Origin: Cercophora sp. LCS_1
Taxonomy: Eukaryota > Ascomycota > Sordariomycetes > Sordariales > Lasiosphaeriaceae
Reading direction: 5' to 3'
Assembly: GCA_036250225.1 (NCBI GenBank)
Contig: JAPZLL010000022.1
Location: 248,001-312,000, forward strand
DNA: 64,000 bases
Both the position numbers and the translations under genes were made by a program. Positions 22,675 to 33,611 of the stretch are shown here, piece by piece; within the stretch, counting starts at the first letter, position 1, and every line of letters starts with the position of its first letter. The notes below the pieces were generated by a model. It saw only the letters and a program-made list of their open reading frames with translations. It was not told the DNA's origin and ran no database searches.

Positions 22675-24027
22675 CTACCGAGCTCTAACTCGGTCGGCAA
22701 TCTTCATATCAGCCGCCCTGCTATGCAGGGAGTTTGTAAATCCTGCGTCACCACCGAACTTCTTGTTGCGCTGGCGAGTGAGATCATCGGCTTCCTTTTG
22801 TGCCTTTTCAGCTGCCTCAATAGCCGCCAACCGGCGCTCGCGGTCCAAGTCCAAGTCTGTCGCAGCCTCCTGCATTGCGGCAAGTTTGCGGGCACGTTCC
22901 CTGTCAATTTCTTCCTGGCCGACAACGGCGTTTTTAGGTGCCTTAGGGACCTGACTTGGCCTATCATCTCGACCGTAGTCTCTTCTGGGCTGATGGTGCC
23001 TCCGGTCGCGCTGACCGTTCCGATCGTCATCTGAGTGACGCGAACGATCGAGATACTCGACAGGACGATTCACGCTTCGCTTGGGAGAAGGTGAGCGAGA
23101 GCCATCCTCCCTCGTGCTGTTCGGCCGCCTTGGTGGCGTGTCTTCTCGTCTATCCCCTCCGCGTCGATTTCGCCCATATCGATCATGGGCTGACTCAGAC
23201 CGTTGTCGCTTCCGGACCGGAGAATCCCTCCTGCTTCGCCTCCGATCATCGTCGTCGTGCCTGCGGGGGCTTCGTGATCGATCCCTACGCGGACTTCTCG
23301 AATAGTTCCTCCGGGGACTTCTTGATTTATCCCTCCGCCCATCCCTCGAGCGATTTCTGCGAGGGCTTCGTGACCCATCCCTTGAATCTGACCTCCTTCT
23401 CCGCGAGCGCCTGTCGTCCCCAGCATCGTGATCATCCTTATGACTGCGGTGTGATCGGTGGTGGTGACGATTTCTATCGCGCTTTTCCTCCCTCCGCTTA
23501 GACTTTTGATGGGGATCGTCGAGTCCCATCGATGCGAGCAACTGCCTGCGCTTGATCGGGTCGTTCATCATCGCCTCATATGCCTGCTGTTCCTGCCTCT
23601 TTATTGCCAACAGCGGGTCTTCCCTGATCTTAGTGGCGATGTCTCGCGCATTGCTGATGGTTGGAACGGCTGTAACGTTGTCCTCGGTAGCCTGCTTTGA
23701 CAGTTTTTTGACCTCGTTGTCTTGGAGTAATTTGTCGATGCGTCGCTTTCCGAGCAAGTATGCCTCTTTCTCCGCAGAGTCGCCTCCCTGACCATCGGTT
23801 GGTCCTGCGTACATCCACTCGACTCTGTCTACCTTTCTTTTGCCACCGGCTGCCTCCAGTGTTTTCTGAATTTCTTCCTTTCGGCGCTCTTCCTCAATCT
23901 CCTGGAGGCGCTGCTGCATTTTCTTGCGCTCTGCGATCGCTTCGGCTTCCGCCTTTTGAGTTGCAGCGACATTCCCCGACCGTTGGGGATGCCAACTCTT
24001 CTTCATGTTCAGGTCTCCGGAACCCAT
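22675..24027 (-). CDS. CWC25: Pre-mRNA-splicing factor Cwc25
   Basis: Intronless, 450 residues. The N-terminus MGSGDLNMKKSWHP begins the Cir_N motif common to Cwc25, followed by a charged helix (AERKKMQQRLQEIEEERRKEE) and the Cwc25 signature VEWMYAGPTDGQ, YLLGKRRIDKLL and DPLLAIKRQEQQAYEAMMNDPIKRRQL. The middle, roughly residues 165-330, is Arg/Ser/Asp-rich with repeated SRSPRR units like an RS domain. The C-terminus returns to conserved helices ending MKIADRVRAR. Cwc25 joins the spliceosome for the first catalytic step after Prp2/Yju2 action. The start is the first ATG of the frame and matches the conserved N-terminus. Confidence 0.94.
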   Translation of the reverse strand: MGSGDLNMKKSWHPQRSGNVAATQKAEAEAIAERKKMQQRLQEIEEERRKEEIQKTLEAAGGKRKVDRVEWMYAGPTDGQGGDSAEKEAYLLGKRRIDKLLQDNEVKKLSKQATEDNVTAVPTISNARDIATKIREDPLLAIKRQEQQAYEAMMNDPIKRRQLLASMGLDDPHQKSKRREEKRDRNRHHHRSHRSHKDDHDAGDDRRSRRRRSDSRDGSRSPRRNRSRDGRRDKSRSPRRNYSRSPRRDRSRSPRRHDDDDRRRSRRDSPVRKRQRSESAHDRYGRNRRGGDRREDTPPRRPNSTREDGSRSPSPKRSVNRPVEYLDRSRHSDDDRNGQRDRRHHQPRRDYGRDDRPSQVPKAPKNAVVGQEEIDRERARKLAAMQEAATDLDLDRERRLAAIEAAEKAQKEADDLTRQRNKKFGGDAGFTNSLHSRAADMKIADRVRAR

Positions 24028-24717
24028 CTTAGCGGTATTGTCGCGTGGCGACGAGGACAGGCGAAAAGCGAGGCGGGCAAAGTCGATGTAACTCGAGGGT
24101 CGATTGACTGAAGATAAAATTAATCGCCAGTTAGTGTGTTAGGAGAGACTTGTCGCTCTTGTCGCCGGTGGCTGTGGGATGTTCAGCCGCATCAGCGAAA
24201 GTTGCAGGTTGCAGTCGCTTCGTTTACTCGACCCAAGGACACACATGGAGCTTTTTCACACCTAAAGGCTGCCAAGTGGGTGACATAAAACCCACACACT
24301 AAATACAGCTAAAGTAGCTGAATACTCTTCACCAGTAGGCTTACTTTGCAACAAGTCTATGAATTCTATATAAACTGCTAATAATATTGTTTCAGGGTCT
24401 TTAAAATACTATTTATTGCCTTAGAGTAATCTTTTAATGTTATTTATGGAGAAAAATATGCCTTAAACTTGTCAATGCACAGTTTATTTTGTTCAGGGCT
24501 TGCCGCACAACATAGAATTACGTAAACACTGCCCCACATCGCTCGCTCCACACCAAGCAGGCATTCAGCCTTACGCAGTGCATCGTCCCCCGCTATTGCT
24601 TGCCTACATCGAATTCAACAACCTTGCGAGCTTCCAGCTTCCTTCCACACCCGACCGCTTTTTCCAATTAACCACGCCGAACCTCCCGACTGGCCAAACT
24701 CGCAACCAACGGGCACC
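24028..24717. other. Divergent promoter region of CWC25 and CSN2
   Basis: 690 bp shared upstream region. Its central third is the AT-rich MITE-like copy B (24271-24504). The last ~200 bp before CSN2 are CT-rich leader-like sequence. Confidence 0.6.
24271..24504 (+). mobile_element. MITE-like element, copy B (AT-rich, RIP-like decay)
   Basis: Aligns along its length with copies at 2481 and 42334. Left end gccAAGTGGGTGACATAAAA; right end GTTTATTTTGTTCAGGGCTTGCC, an imperfect inverted match (GGCAAG/CTTGCC plus TGA.CA.AAA). Relative to copy C it carries many G-to-A and C-to-T differences (for example CCGCACACTG versus CCACACACTA), the pattern left by repeat-induced point mutation. It sits between divergent CWC25 and CSN2 promoters, ending 213 bp before the CSN2 ATG. 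Confidence 0.75.
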
Positions 24718-26247
24718 ATGTCGGACGACGACTTCATGCAAGCCTCTGACGAGGAGTACGACTTCGAGTATGAGGACGAGGAAGAGGAGGACAACGGCGA
24801 CGTCGATATCGAGAACAAGTACTACAATGCAAAGCAAATAAAAACATCGGAGCCGGAGGAGGCCATTGAGGAGTTCTTAGGGATAGCTCCCCTTGAGCAA
24901 GAGAAGGGGGAATGGGGGTTCAAGGGGCTGAAGCAAGCTATCAAACTGGAATTCAAGCTCCGACGGTACCAAAAGGTTGGTCTTGTCTGTGATGAACTGA
25001 AAGTTGCGGTTTGTTGACGTTTTTCTCAGGCTATTGAGCATTACGAGGAGCTGCTCACGTACGTCAAATCAGCTGTGACGAGGAATTACTCGGAGAAATC
25101 GATCGACAACATGCTCAACTTTATCGAGAAAGGATCTGATGACCCAGACGCCGTTGGGTGCATTGAACAGTTCTACTCCCTCACTCTCAAGTGCTTCCAA
25201 AGCACCAACAACGAGCGTTTGTGGCTCAAGACGAATATCAAGCTTGCCAGGCTCCTGCTTGACAGGAAAGACTACCACGCCGTGGCCCGGAAACTACGAG
25301 ACCTACACCGCGCGTGCCAAAAGGAAGACGGTACCGAAGACCCCAGCAAGGGTACCTACTCACTCGAGATCTATGCCCTCGAGATTCAGATGTACTCGGA
25401 AACCAAGAACAACAACCAGCTCAAGTTGCTGTACCAGAAGGCCCTCAAGGTGCGGTCCGCAGTTCCACACCCAAAGATCCAAGGCATCATTCGCGAGTGT
25501 GGCGGCAAAATGCACATGAGCCAGGAAAGTTGGAAAGAGGCTCAGAGTGACTTTTTTGAGTCCTTCCGAAACTATGACGAAGCTGGAGACTTGCGTCGGA
25601 TCCAGGTGCTAAAGTACCTGTTGCTCGCCACAGTCCTGATGAAATCAGACATCAACCCATTCGACAGCCAAGAGACTAAGCCGTACAAGAACGACCCCCG
25701 CATAGCTTCCATGACGGATCTCGTGGACGCATACCAACGAGATGACATCTATAAGTACGAGGATGTGTTGCAAAAGAACACGGATCTCTTGACCGACCCT
25801 TTCATCGCAGAAAACATCGACGAGGTCACACGCAACATGCGTACCAAGGCGGTACTCAAGCTCATTGCTCCCTACACCCGCATGCGGCTCGGTTGGATTG
25901 CCCAACGTCTCCGGATTACTGAGCCCGAGGTTCGGGACATTGTCAGTTATCTGATCGTCGACGGCAGAGTCCAGGGTCACATCGACGAACACAACGCTAC
26001 ACTCGAGCTCGCATCGCGAGGAGATGCTGACCGCACCAAGGCTATCCAGGGTCTTTCCGACTCAGTTGGTGACCTCTTCGCCGCCATTCTCAAGGACGCC
26101 GAGGGTTTCCGCAGCGTAGTGGCAGAGCAGGGAAGCACCTCTTTCGGTGACCAGCTAGGAGATGGGAGTCATTTCGACCTTGCCCGGCCTATGAAGACGG
26201 GTGGTAGAGTGCGTCGTGGAAAGGGGTTTACTTTAACCATGCACTAA
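24718..26247 (+). CDS. CSN2: COP9 signalosome complex subunit 2 (CSN2)
   Basis: Two exons (24718-24975, 25030-26247; 54-bp intron, donor GTTGGT) give 491 residues. The acidic N-terminus (MSDDDFMQASDEEYDFEYEDEE) and ENKYYNAKQIK are hallmark CSN2/Rpn6-like sequence. A TPR-like helical solenoid follows, with AIEHYEELLTYVKSAVTRNYSEKS, NFIEKGSDD and DFFESFRNYDEAGDLRRIQVLKYLLLA. The PCI domain lies around 350-450 (KAVLKLIAPYTRMRLGWIAQRL and DGRVQGHIDE). The complex removes NEDD8 from cullins and, in filamentous fungi, links light, development and secondary metabolism. Length and motif order match CSN2 rather than the paralogous proteasome lid subunit Rpn6. Confidence 0.96.
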
Positions 26248-29200
26248 TGTTTGGCGCCAATAGTCTGGCGAGTGGCTGCCCGTCACATAGCAGCCGAGAA
26301 GAGTGGGTATGGGAAATGGATGGATGACATAGCAAACAGCGCGGAAGCCGGTGGAATAACACCTTGGGCCGTTGGCCTGTTATTGATTTTGATATATGGC
26401 CTGCTTAGACGAGACCCACGAAGATATGATGGGGGAATATTGCCCCGGCTAGTTAGTCAACTAGGAATCGCGATAACGATGCCACGTCTTATCTGGCAGG
26501 TCTCTTCCACGAGTGATCAAGACATCATGATGATCAGCCCCCCGAAGAGTTGCGGCAAAAGGAAACTCGCAACATTGCCGCCGGCAAGACGTCTTCTCCT
26601 TGTTAGCTCCACCCCCAATCAAGACTGAATCCCCATCAGCCTCCCACTCAATTTATTTTCGTTTCAGCTGTCCTTCCTTCAGCTCATCCCAGCGAGTAGC
26701 GGACGAGCAAGGCCTGAATTAAGAATGAGGGGAAACGTCACACGAGCTGGGGCGATGACACATCACTGTTGTCCGCTGAGCTCTCACGCCGCACAGCCGC
26801 ATCGCTCACCTTTCCCAGTTCCTGCGCCGCTCGTTGTATCGCCAGCTCCTCCCTGGTCTAGCCTAGGACTCGCTCCCTTGCCTTCGCAGTCCATGCAAGT
26901 TCAGTCCCAGATGATGTATCACGAGCCACTACGTTTCTGTGCGCACGGTTTATACGGCTCCCTGTCTCCGTGTGTGTTTCTTTTATTGCTCTCGGGCATA
27001 TGCCGGCCACCGAGTTGTGGGTTGTGAGCTGTAGTGTGGCACGGAGCTGGGGAGGCAAGGTAGGTAGCTTAGATAGGTCGCGCGATTGCGGATGCGGATG
27101 CGGATCTTTCGCATCTTACGACCAGACTTGCGTTACTCGTATCTCCTTTCCCTTCCAAACTCGCCAACATCTGTTTACCCCGTTTAGGTCCCTATCTTTC
27201 CAAGAGACCATATCGTTACCTCGCTCTGCTTGTTGGTTTATTTGTTGCCCGTTTCGGGTACTGTACCTATATTTGCTTTTGCTGCCTCTCTCTCGACCAA
27301 CGTGCGTTCTGGCGATGTATCTTTGAGGCACAGTTACACACAATTTTGGTGGCGGTTTGTTGGACCAGATTACGCCCTATAGCTTATCTTGCTTGGGTAT
27401 GCGAGGCGATCCCTTGGCAGGCGGATGGATGTCTGTGATTCAAAATAAGGAATCATTGGTAAGGAAATATGTGAGGTTTGTCCTCGGACTGAGTTCTCGG
27501 TCTTGTTGCCGACCGCATCCATGCGCACATTCCCTAGAATTCTGCCAGGGGCTCGGGGATATGACTGCGATAGGTGAATAGTAGCCCACCTGCGGCGACA
27601 CTGCATCGTAGTAAACGCTCTCAGCTCTGATCCAACGTCCCGAGGCAGCAGGGCATTCGGTCAGTTTCTTACCTTGGGACTCCACTGCTACGCTCACTAT
27701 CTTTTATTGTCATATCGCCGCGCTGTGATTACTGCTATCAGTTATATCAGTTATCGAGCTAGTTGTCCAGTAGTGACTAGATGGAAAGAATCGTACATGC
27801 TTTTAGAGCTTGAACCATGTTCAAGATTCTCCGCATCTGGAAGCAAACAACGGCTAACTCTCGAAAGGCCGTGGTTGAGAAATACACACCGAAGCCCGCC
27901 CATGCCGTGCCGATATTCTGCCTCCAGGGGGACGACGGCGAGGGATGAGGATGTCGAGTGGTACCCGAACTACATGAACGGAAAGTCGCAGTAAGGTTGT
28001 AACGTGGAGGTTAGCCTGCCTTTTGCGGCAGATCGAGCGTCTCTGTGACACATAAACAAGGGGTGTGAGGAACGGCATATCGCTCTCTTGGATCTCCCCC
28101 TCTTTCCTGCGCCCCTATGATTTGCCTCCAAGGCCGACGACGGGTAAGCTGCGCGCACCGGGACGGAATATGCACAAGACTGCCGGGGTTTGCGTGGTTA
28201 CGCCGAGTAAATCGCGGGCTGAAAGCCGCCGAGAATCCCGCTCGCGCTACCTAGGCTCCCGGTCCGGATGTATCTGACGTCTTCCTCGGCCAATACTTGC
28301 TCTGGAGACCGCAGGGTGATTTGTCTCGCCGTGGCAGGCCGCAGCGGAGGGGACCTCATCGGAGGCCGGAGACTCCTTGCATGCGTGCCGTAGGGAACGC
28401 TCCAGGGCACCACCGTCTGCTCATGTTCTGGATCGGTGACCACGAAGGGCATGGCGGGAGCATTGGTAGAGCAGCTTTTGCCAACGCGCGGAAGCAACAC
28501 GACTAGCCGCTGTCCACCTGGCGGGCTAGACTCAATATTGGCCTGCGTTCGTGGTGACGTCGGTCAGTCGGGAGGCTTGTTCACGATGCAGGCAGTGGGC
28601 CGCCCTCGCGATGCTCGACAGATTACCCGTAGTGTGGGCTGGTGCATCTCAGATGCGCGTCTTTCTGCTGCAAGTTTGATCAAGACGCGGCGGGCCAAAG
28701 GAGCTCGCTGTGGTGTCCTGAGGCAGGTGCAGGGTTCACTCACATTGGACTGCCGGAGTCGCTGTCCACGGTCCAAGCTCTGACTTCAGCTGCGAGCTGT
28801 AGCCAATTGTCATTGCGAACCCGAGGTAACGAGACGGGCTCAATATCGGAGGCGGCCCCGACCGCAGGTGTCTAGGTCCATCTGCTGCCGTCTGGCGTTT
28901 CAATTCCTTTACCGGTGTGGACCAGATCGCTCGCGAAGAGGCAAAATTATCGGTTCGACGGCCAGGAAACGGGAAACGGGTCATGAAAACGGGGAACGTG
29001 GAGTTTGTAGCGACACAGGAGCCCACCAACAATCCTGCATGGTGATTTGCGCCGCAGCTTACTCCCTGCTGTCTGGTTTCCCTGGAAAACAACGCGAATC
29101 ATCCTCCATCCATGCCGACATGAGGTGTTTAATAGCGCTTTCCAAAAATGATGCCGACGGGGCAAGGAAACAAGCTAGGGAAGGAACCAGGTAGGAACAG

Positions 29201-32200
29201 TGTTCCATTGTTTGGCAAGGGGAGGAGGCTCAAGTGACAAGGCAGGAGCCGTCCTTAACCCCTCGTCACCCCCGCTGGATATTGTTGAGCCGAACAACAA
29301 CAAAAGGGAATTCCAATGAAGTGCATTGGAAACGGGACGATCAAGATGTGTGGACGACGATTCACAGATGGCCCCACAGCACGCACCGTCCTTCCCCCTT
29401 CTGAAGATGCGTCCGCTTTAGCTGTATCGATCCTACCCTCATCCCGTCCATGCTGCACTGCACCTTCACGACATTCACACCCTTCCTCGAAACCTCGACT
29501 CACACCCTCGTGTGGTGTCTTCACACCCCCTTTTTCGACCCCCAAGAGGCTTCCCCTCTCCGGTGCATTGGTCCATTGGATGATGTCCTTTCACCTCCTC
29601 GCAGCTAGCTTGCCGGTGGCTAGCGGCAGCAAGGTCCCATCGCTCTCATTGACCGCAAATCGGACCAGGACGGGTCTCCACGGGCAGTTGACGATGCTCC
29701 ATCGCGTTTCTTCGACACCACCCACCAGCCGTAGGTCACAGGTCCCGTAGCAACTCTCACCAGCACGATGCTGCTAGCTAGAGAATTGCACCAACCACGT
29801 CTGGAAGGGCGCTTGGTGTCTTCGACTGGTCATCGGTGCTACTGCTGTCAAAACGAAACATGCACGACGCCGGGAACTTCTCCGAATACCGCTTGGCCAC
29901 CAACCTAGTGCGCTTGCAACCGAATACAAGCCACCAGGGCCAGGGAGTGTGCGAGCCGAAAAATGGCGTGGCCAGTTGCCCCCCAAAACCAAAAACCTTG
30001 AAGGACGTGCAGCAACGTCGTGGTAACAACAGAGGCGGATCCAAACCCCACATCGCTTTCAACTTGCCAGGTTTGCCTCGAGGTCCTAAGATCTGATAGA
30101 CGGCAGATCACTCTATCTCGCCCTCCAATACGGAAAGCATACCCCAGGAAATGAAACGGCAGCCACTACACTACACAGTCTGCCTCTTGCCCGGGGGTGA
30201 CTGGGACGGTCGCCCCGAATGGATGACCACACAAACCCAAGCCTTCCCCCACAACGCCAAAAAAAAAGCCACGGCGAAGGAGCGCTGGGAAGTGTTGGCG
30301 GAGGAGTCGCCTGAGCTAACCCCGCCGTCAGCTGTGCCATCAACTTGGGATGATGAGGCCAATCAGGTACCTAAACATCGCGATCCTTTCGATGGAGTCC
30401 CGTTGTCCTCCTAAGTTCTTGACCTTGAATGATCTTCGCGGCGGAGGTGGGCCGAAGGGCAGCAAGGAACGGCGCGCCCACTTCCCGGGTCGGCACTACC
30501 CAGCGTAACCCTGCCTTTAATGTACCCCCAGTCTTGCGTTTCAATTCCCGGTGCTGGACGCTTTGCCGCGGGGAAGAGAACTAGGTTCCGCTGGCTAGGA
30601 GCTTTTCAATCTGCCTGGACGAGGGTGGTGTATCGAAGATATGACGGTTGCCGCGTGCGAAAGCAGATCGGCAACGTTTGATGCCACTGCGCAGTATTAA
30701 TGGCACATCCCGCGCCCTGCGATGCCTCCATCGTGTCAACAATATGCGCGACGCCAGTAGCGCAACGCCGTCCTTGCTCCCTCGCAAGACGGTGTGAGGA
30801 ATGCTTGCCACCTTCAAGTTATCTGGTTGCACGGCCTCTGGCGTTGACGAGGGCCCTATGGGTGCCCCATGGGCCTCGCAAACCTCGCTCGAGGCATCCT
30901 TGATCCCATAAAGTCTCCACGCCGCCGCTGTGTGCGGTTGTGCCCTTTGAAGTGCCGGAGCTAAAGGGATCTAAGTTCCTCAATGGGTTGAGCTCGCGGG
31001 CGCATAAATCGGTGGGCAATGGGTTGAATCAACGACGACACTGTCTTCGCCTCAGAGCATGCATACACTACAGTGGGCGAGGACAGATACACACGGGTTT
31101 GCTCGCGCAGCCAATAGACAGATTACTGGCACATCGAGTACACTGGGCATCCAGGGATCCTTGGCATTCTGCTGTGCTCTACTCACCTCAGATGCGGACT
31201 TGAGACAAGCGTCGATCAAGAAACCCACCCGATTTGGGAATCCTGCAGCAAGTGCCGATTGTCTTCACCATGTCGCAGCCACGTCGAAGCTGTACCCCTC
31301 ATCAATTAATCGATGCGGATAACGCCAGTTACCAACACCAGGTGTGCTGTTGGCTGGATAGGCCCCATGTCGTGCCGGGAAATGTCATTTTGATTCTGTC
31401 GAGGTACCCTTTCCCACGACAGTTTTAGGTGGGCAGGCACCGCGGGGCTCGAGGCTCCCGCCCAGGCCCAAGTGCGGCACCAACAACCCGCTGATTCAAA
31501 TGACGTTCCCCGGCTCGCGGCGCTATGAAGGATTAGCGTGACAGTGTTTGGGGTTATCTGTGGGTCATTTGTAGGCTCGCCGGGTTCCGAACACGATGGA
31601 ACAGCAAGGCAGATTGGCTTTTGTATCGGGTCATGGGTTTGGCGTCGCGATGGCTGTCGGTCCTGTATCAGCATGATGGGCCTTTGGCTATGCCAGATCT
31701 TTTGCCGTTGCAAACCGGTATCGGGGTTGAGTAACAAGGGCATCAGTTGTGTGTTGTGTTGGTCTTGAAAGGCGTTCAGGCATTTTGCATCATCAAAACG
31801 GCAGGCCAGGCAGGCCAGGCAGGTCGTCCGCGACGCACCTTGTGGTGTCCCGGCCGCGCTGTGCGGAGAGCCTGCTTCCCTGTAAAAGGGTGTGTTGAGA
31901 GACATTGATTGTGCTAGCCGACACCTGCCCTCAGGTCGATGCCAGAGCGGCAGAATGCAACCCTCTTCTGCCAACCACGATACGGACCAACGCCCCTCCA
32001 ACACTGAGCAGCGGAGGACAGGGAGCGTGCTACGTCGTCGATGCACCACCCATCTGTTGGTCAATCACGACATGGAAGACAGGAAACCGTCGGGGTGTGG
32101 TGTCGCTCCACGCGGCGGCCCCCTTGTTCCGTCGACGGCTCTCCAGTGTCGCGCCGTCATCAATCCCCAGTGTCAGCAGCAGCGTCAGCGGCCAGGATCA

Positions 32201-33611
32201 GGGGGATGGGGGAAGGGAAGGGACGGAGCGGCTGCAAAGACAGGACAGCTCATCACGCTGACAGGGCCCTCGCCTGGGATGTGCTGGGATGGTTGAGCTC
32301 AGACCGCGAGGCATCCCTGTCTCACGCCTGCTTCCCCATCGTCAACGGCAGCCGGGTAGACCCTGGCAAGCCTCATATCACATCTCGCAGACCATGGGGT
32401 TGCCAAGAAGCCCCCCGATGTTGCTCTGTGGTGGGCCAGTGCGCCTGTACGCAAGGTCCGGACCCAAGGGTGGCCTATTAGTTAATTTTTTTTTTTTCTT
32501 TTACCGAGGGGGCCATCGCAAGAGAGGGAGTGTGCCACACAGGAACCCTCAGTCCTGGCGGGCCTGGGCAGACCAGAGAGGCCGGCATCAGCAGCAGCAG
32601 CAGAAGCAGCAGGAGGCTGCAGGCCGCAGCCACCGCAGCGAAGAAGCCAGCAGCAATATTCCGTAAAACCCCAGCAGACATCGGGGTCTAGACGGCTGGC
32701 AGGCAAAAGGCCGTCTGTCTCCACCCGACAAGTTGGATACTACCACATCCTGCGTCTCTCGTCCTGGGTCCTTTTCCCTTGGTTCCATTCCTCTTTATGT
32801 TCCCCTCGCCTGCCTGTTCTTATTTGCCTGCGATACCCAGGTGTCGTCGAGCCCTCCTCCTTCTCTGTTGTTGATCCGCCCTCGCTCCAGGTATTCCAGG
32901 TTGCTTTTTGCTGTTGCCGGATTCCTGGGTGTGCGTTCGTGTGTGTGTGCCACCCGCCGAGTTTTTGTTACTGAAGCCCAGTCGGTCGTTGCCTCGCCCC
33001 TTTTTTCGTCCCGGGCCCTCCGTTTTCATTGCCGTCGCTCTTGCGTGTTTCGTGCCGCGCGTTTGTGTGTCGCCGTGGACCGGTGGCTCCCGGCCGGAAA
33101 GATACATATCGCCCGTCCGCAGCTCGGCCTGGTTGGCGTGCTTGGAGCGTCCAACACAAACAACACACAACACACACCTCACACCTCACACAATCACAAA
33201 CCGCAAACCACAACCCTACGCGTCCATACCGTCAGAGATAAAGACACGATCCGAAGAGGCACTCGTACTCGACCGTCACTCGCCGCTGAAGCCAATTGCC
33301 GCCACTGCAGACTCTCGGCTGCCTGCCTCTCATGCTCGTGCGGCCTGCAGACTGCCGCCCGCACCGTTGTTGTTTTTGTTGTTAACCAAAGCCACCACCC
33401 TCTTGACGGGGGCGCACGCAGATTAGCAGAGCCAATTCCGCCCTGTCCTGCCGCAGCAGCTCACGCGGCGGCTGCACATATGCATCGGGGAGTAAACGAC
33501 CTGATACTCTGCGACGGCTGCTGAACGACGCGAGTCGGAGACCCGAATCCTGTTGCTGCTCTTTTCCCGCTGCTGAAGTCTGTTCCTTCGCTTTGAGCAG
33601 CGCACGCCGGC
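26248..33611. other. 7.4 kb stretch without a supportable gene
   Basis: No ORF here shows family motifs; the longest (31306-32064 minus, 32733-33524 plus) look like chance frames in GC-rich DNA. From about 32700 to 33611 the plus strand is strongly pyrimidine-rich with GT/CA microsatellites and several short upstream ATGs, as in a long leader of the otubain gene. Simple repeats include a CAG/CAA-like tract near 32587-32620 and tandem GGCAGGCCA near 31800. No tRNA, 5S rRNA or transposon ORF was recognised. Non-coding transcripts or a degraded element cannot be excluded. Confidence 0.5.

Noticed and set aside
28198..28500. Minus-strand ORF with a protein-like C-terminal stretch
   Set aside because: No family resemblance, no splice or leader context, and neighbouring frames are equally open.
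31306..32064. 252-codon minus-strand open frame
   Set aside because: The first residue is not an ATG, the composition is Arg/Pro/Ser/Cys-mixed without conserved pattern, and no motif is present.
32733..33524. 263-codon plus-strand open frame upstream of the otubain gene
   Set aside because: It runs through pyrimidine-rich leader-like DNA and CA/GT microsatellites; more likely part of a long 5' UTR.
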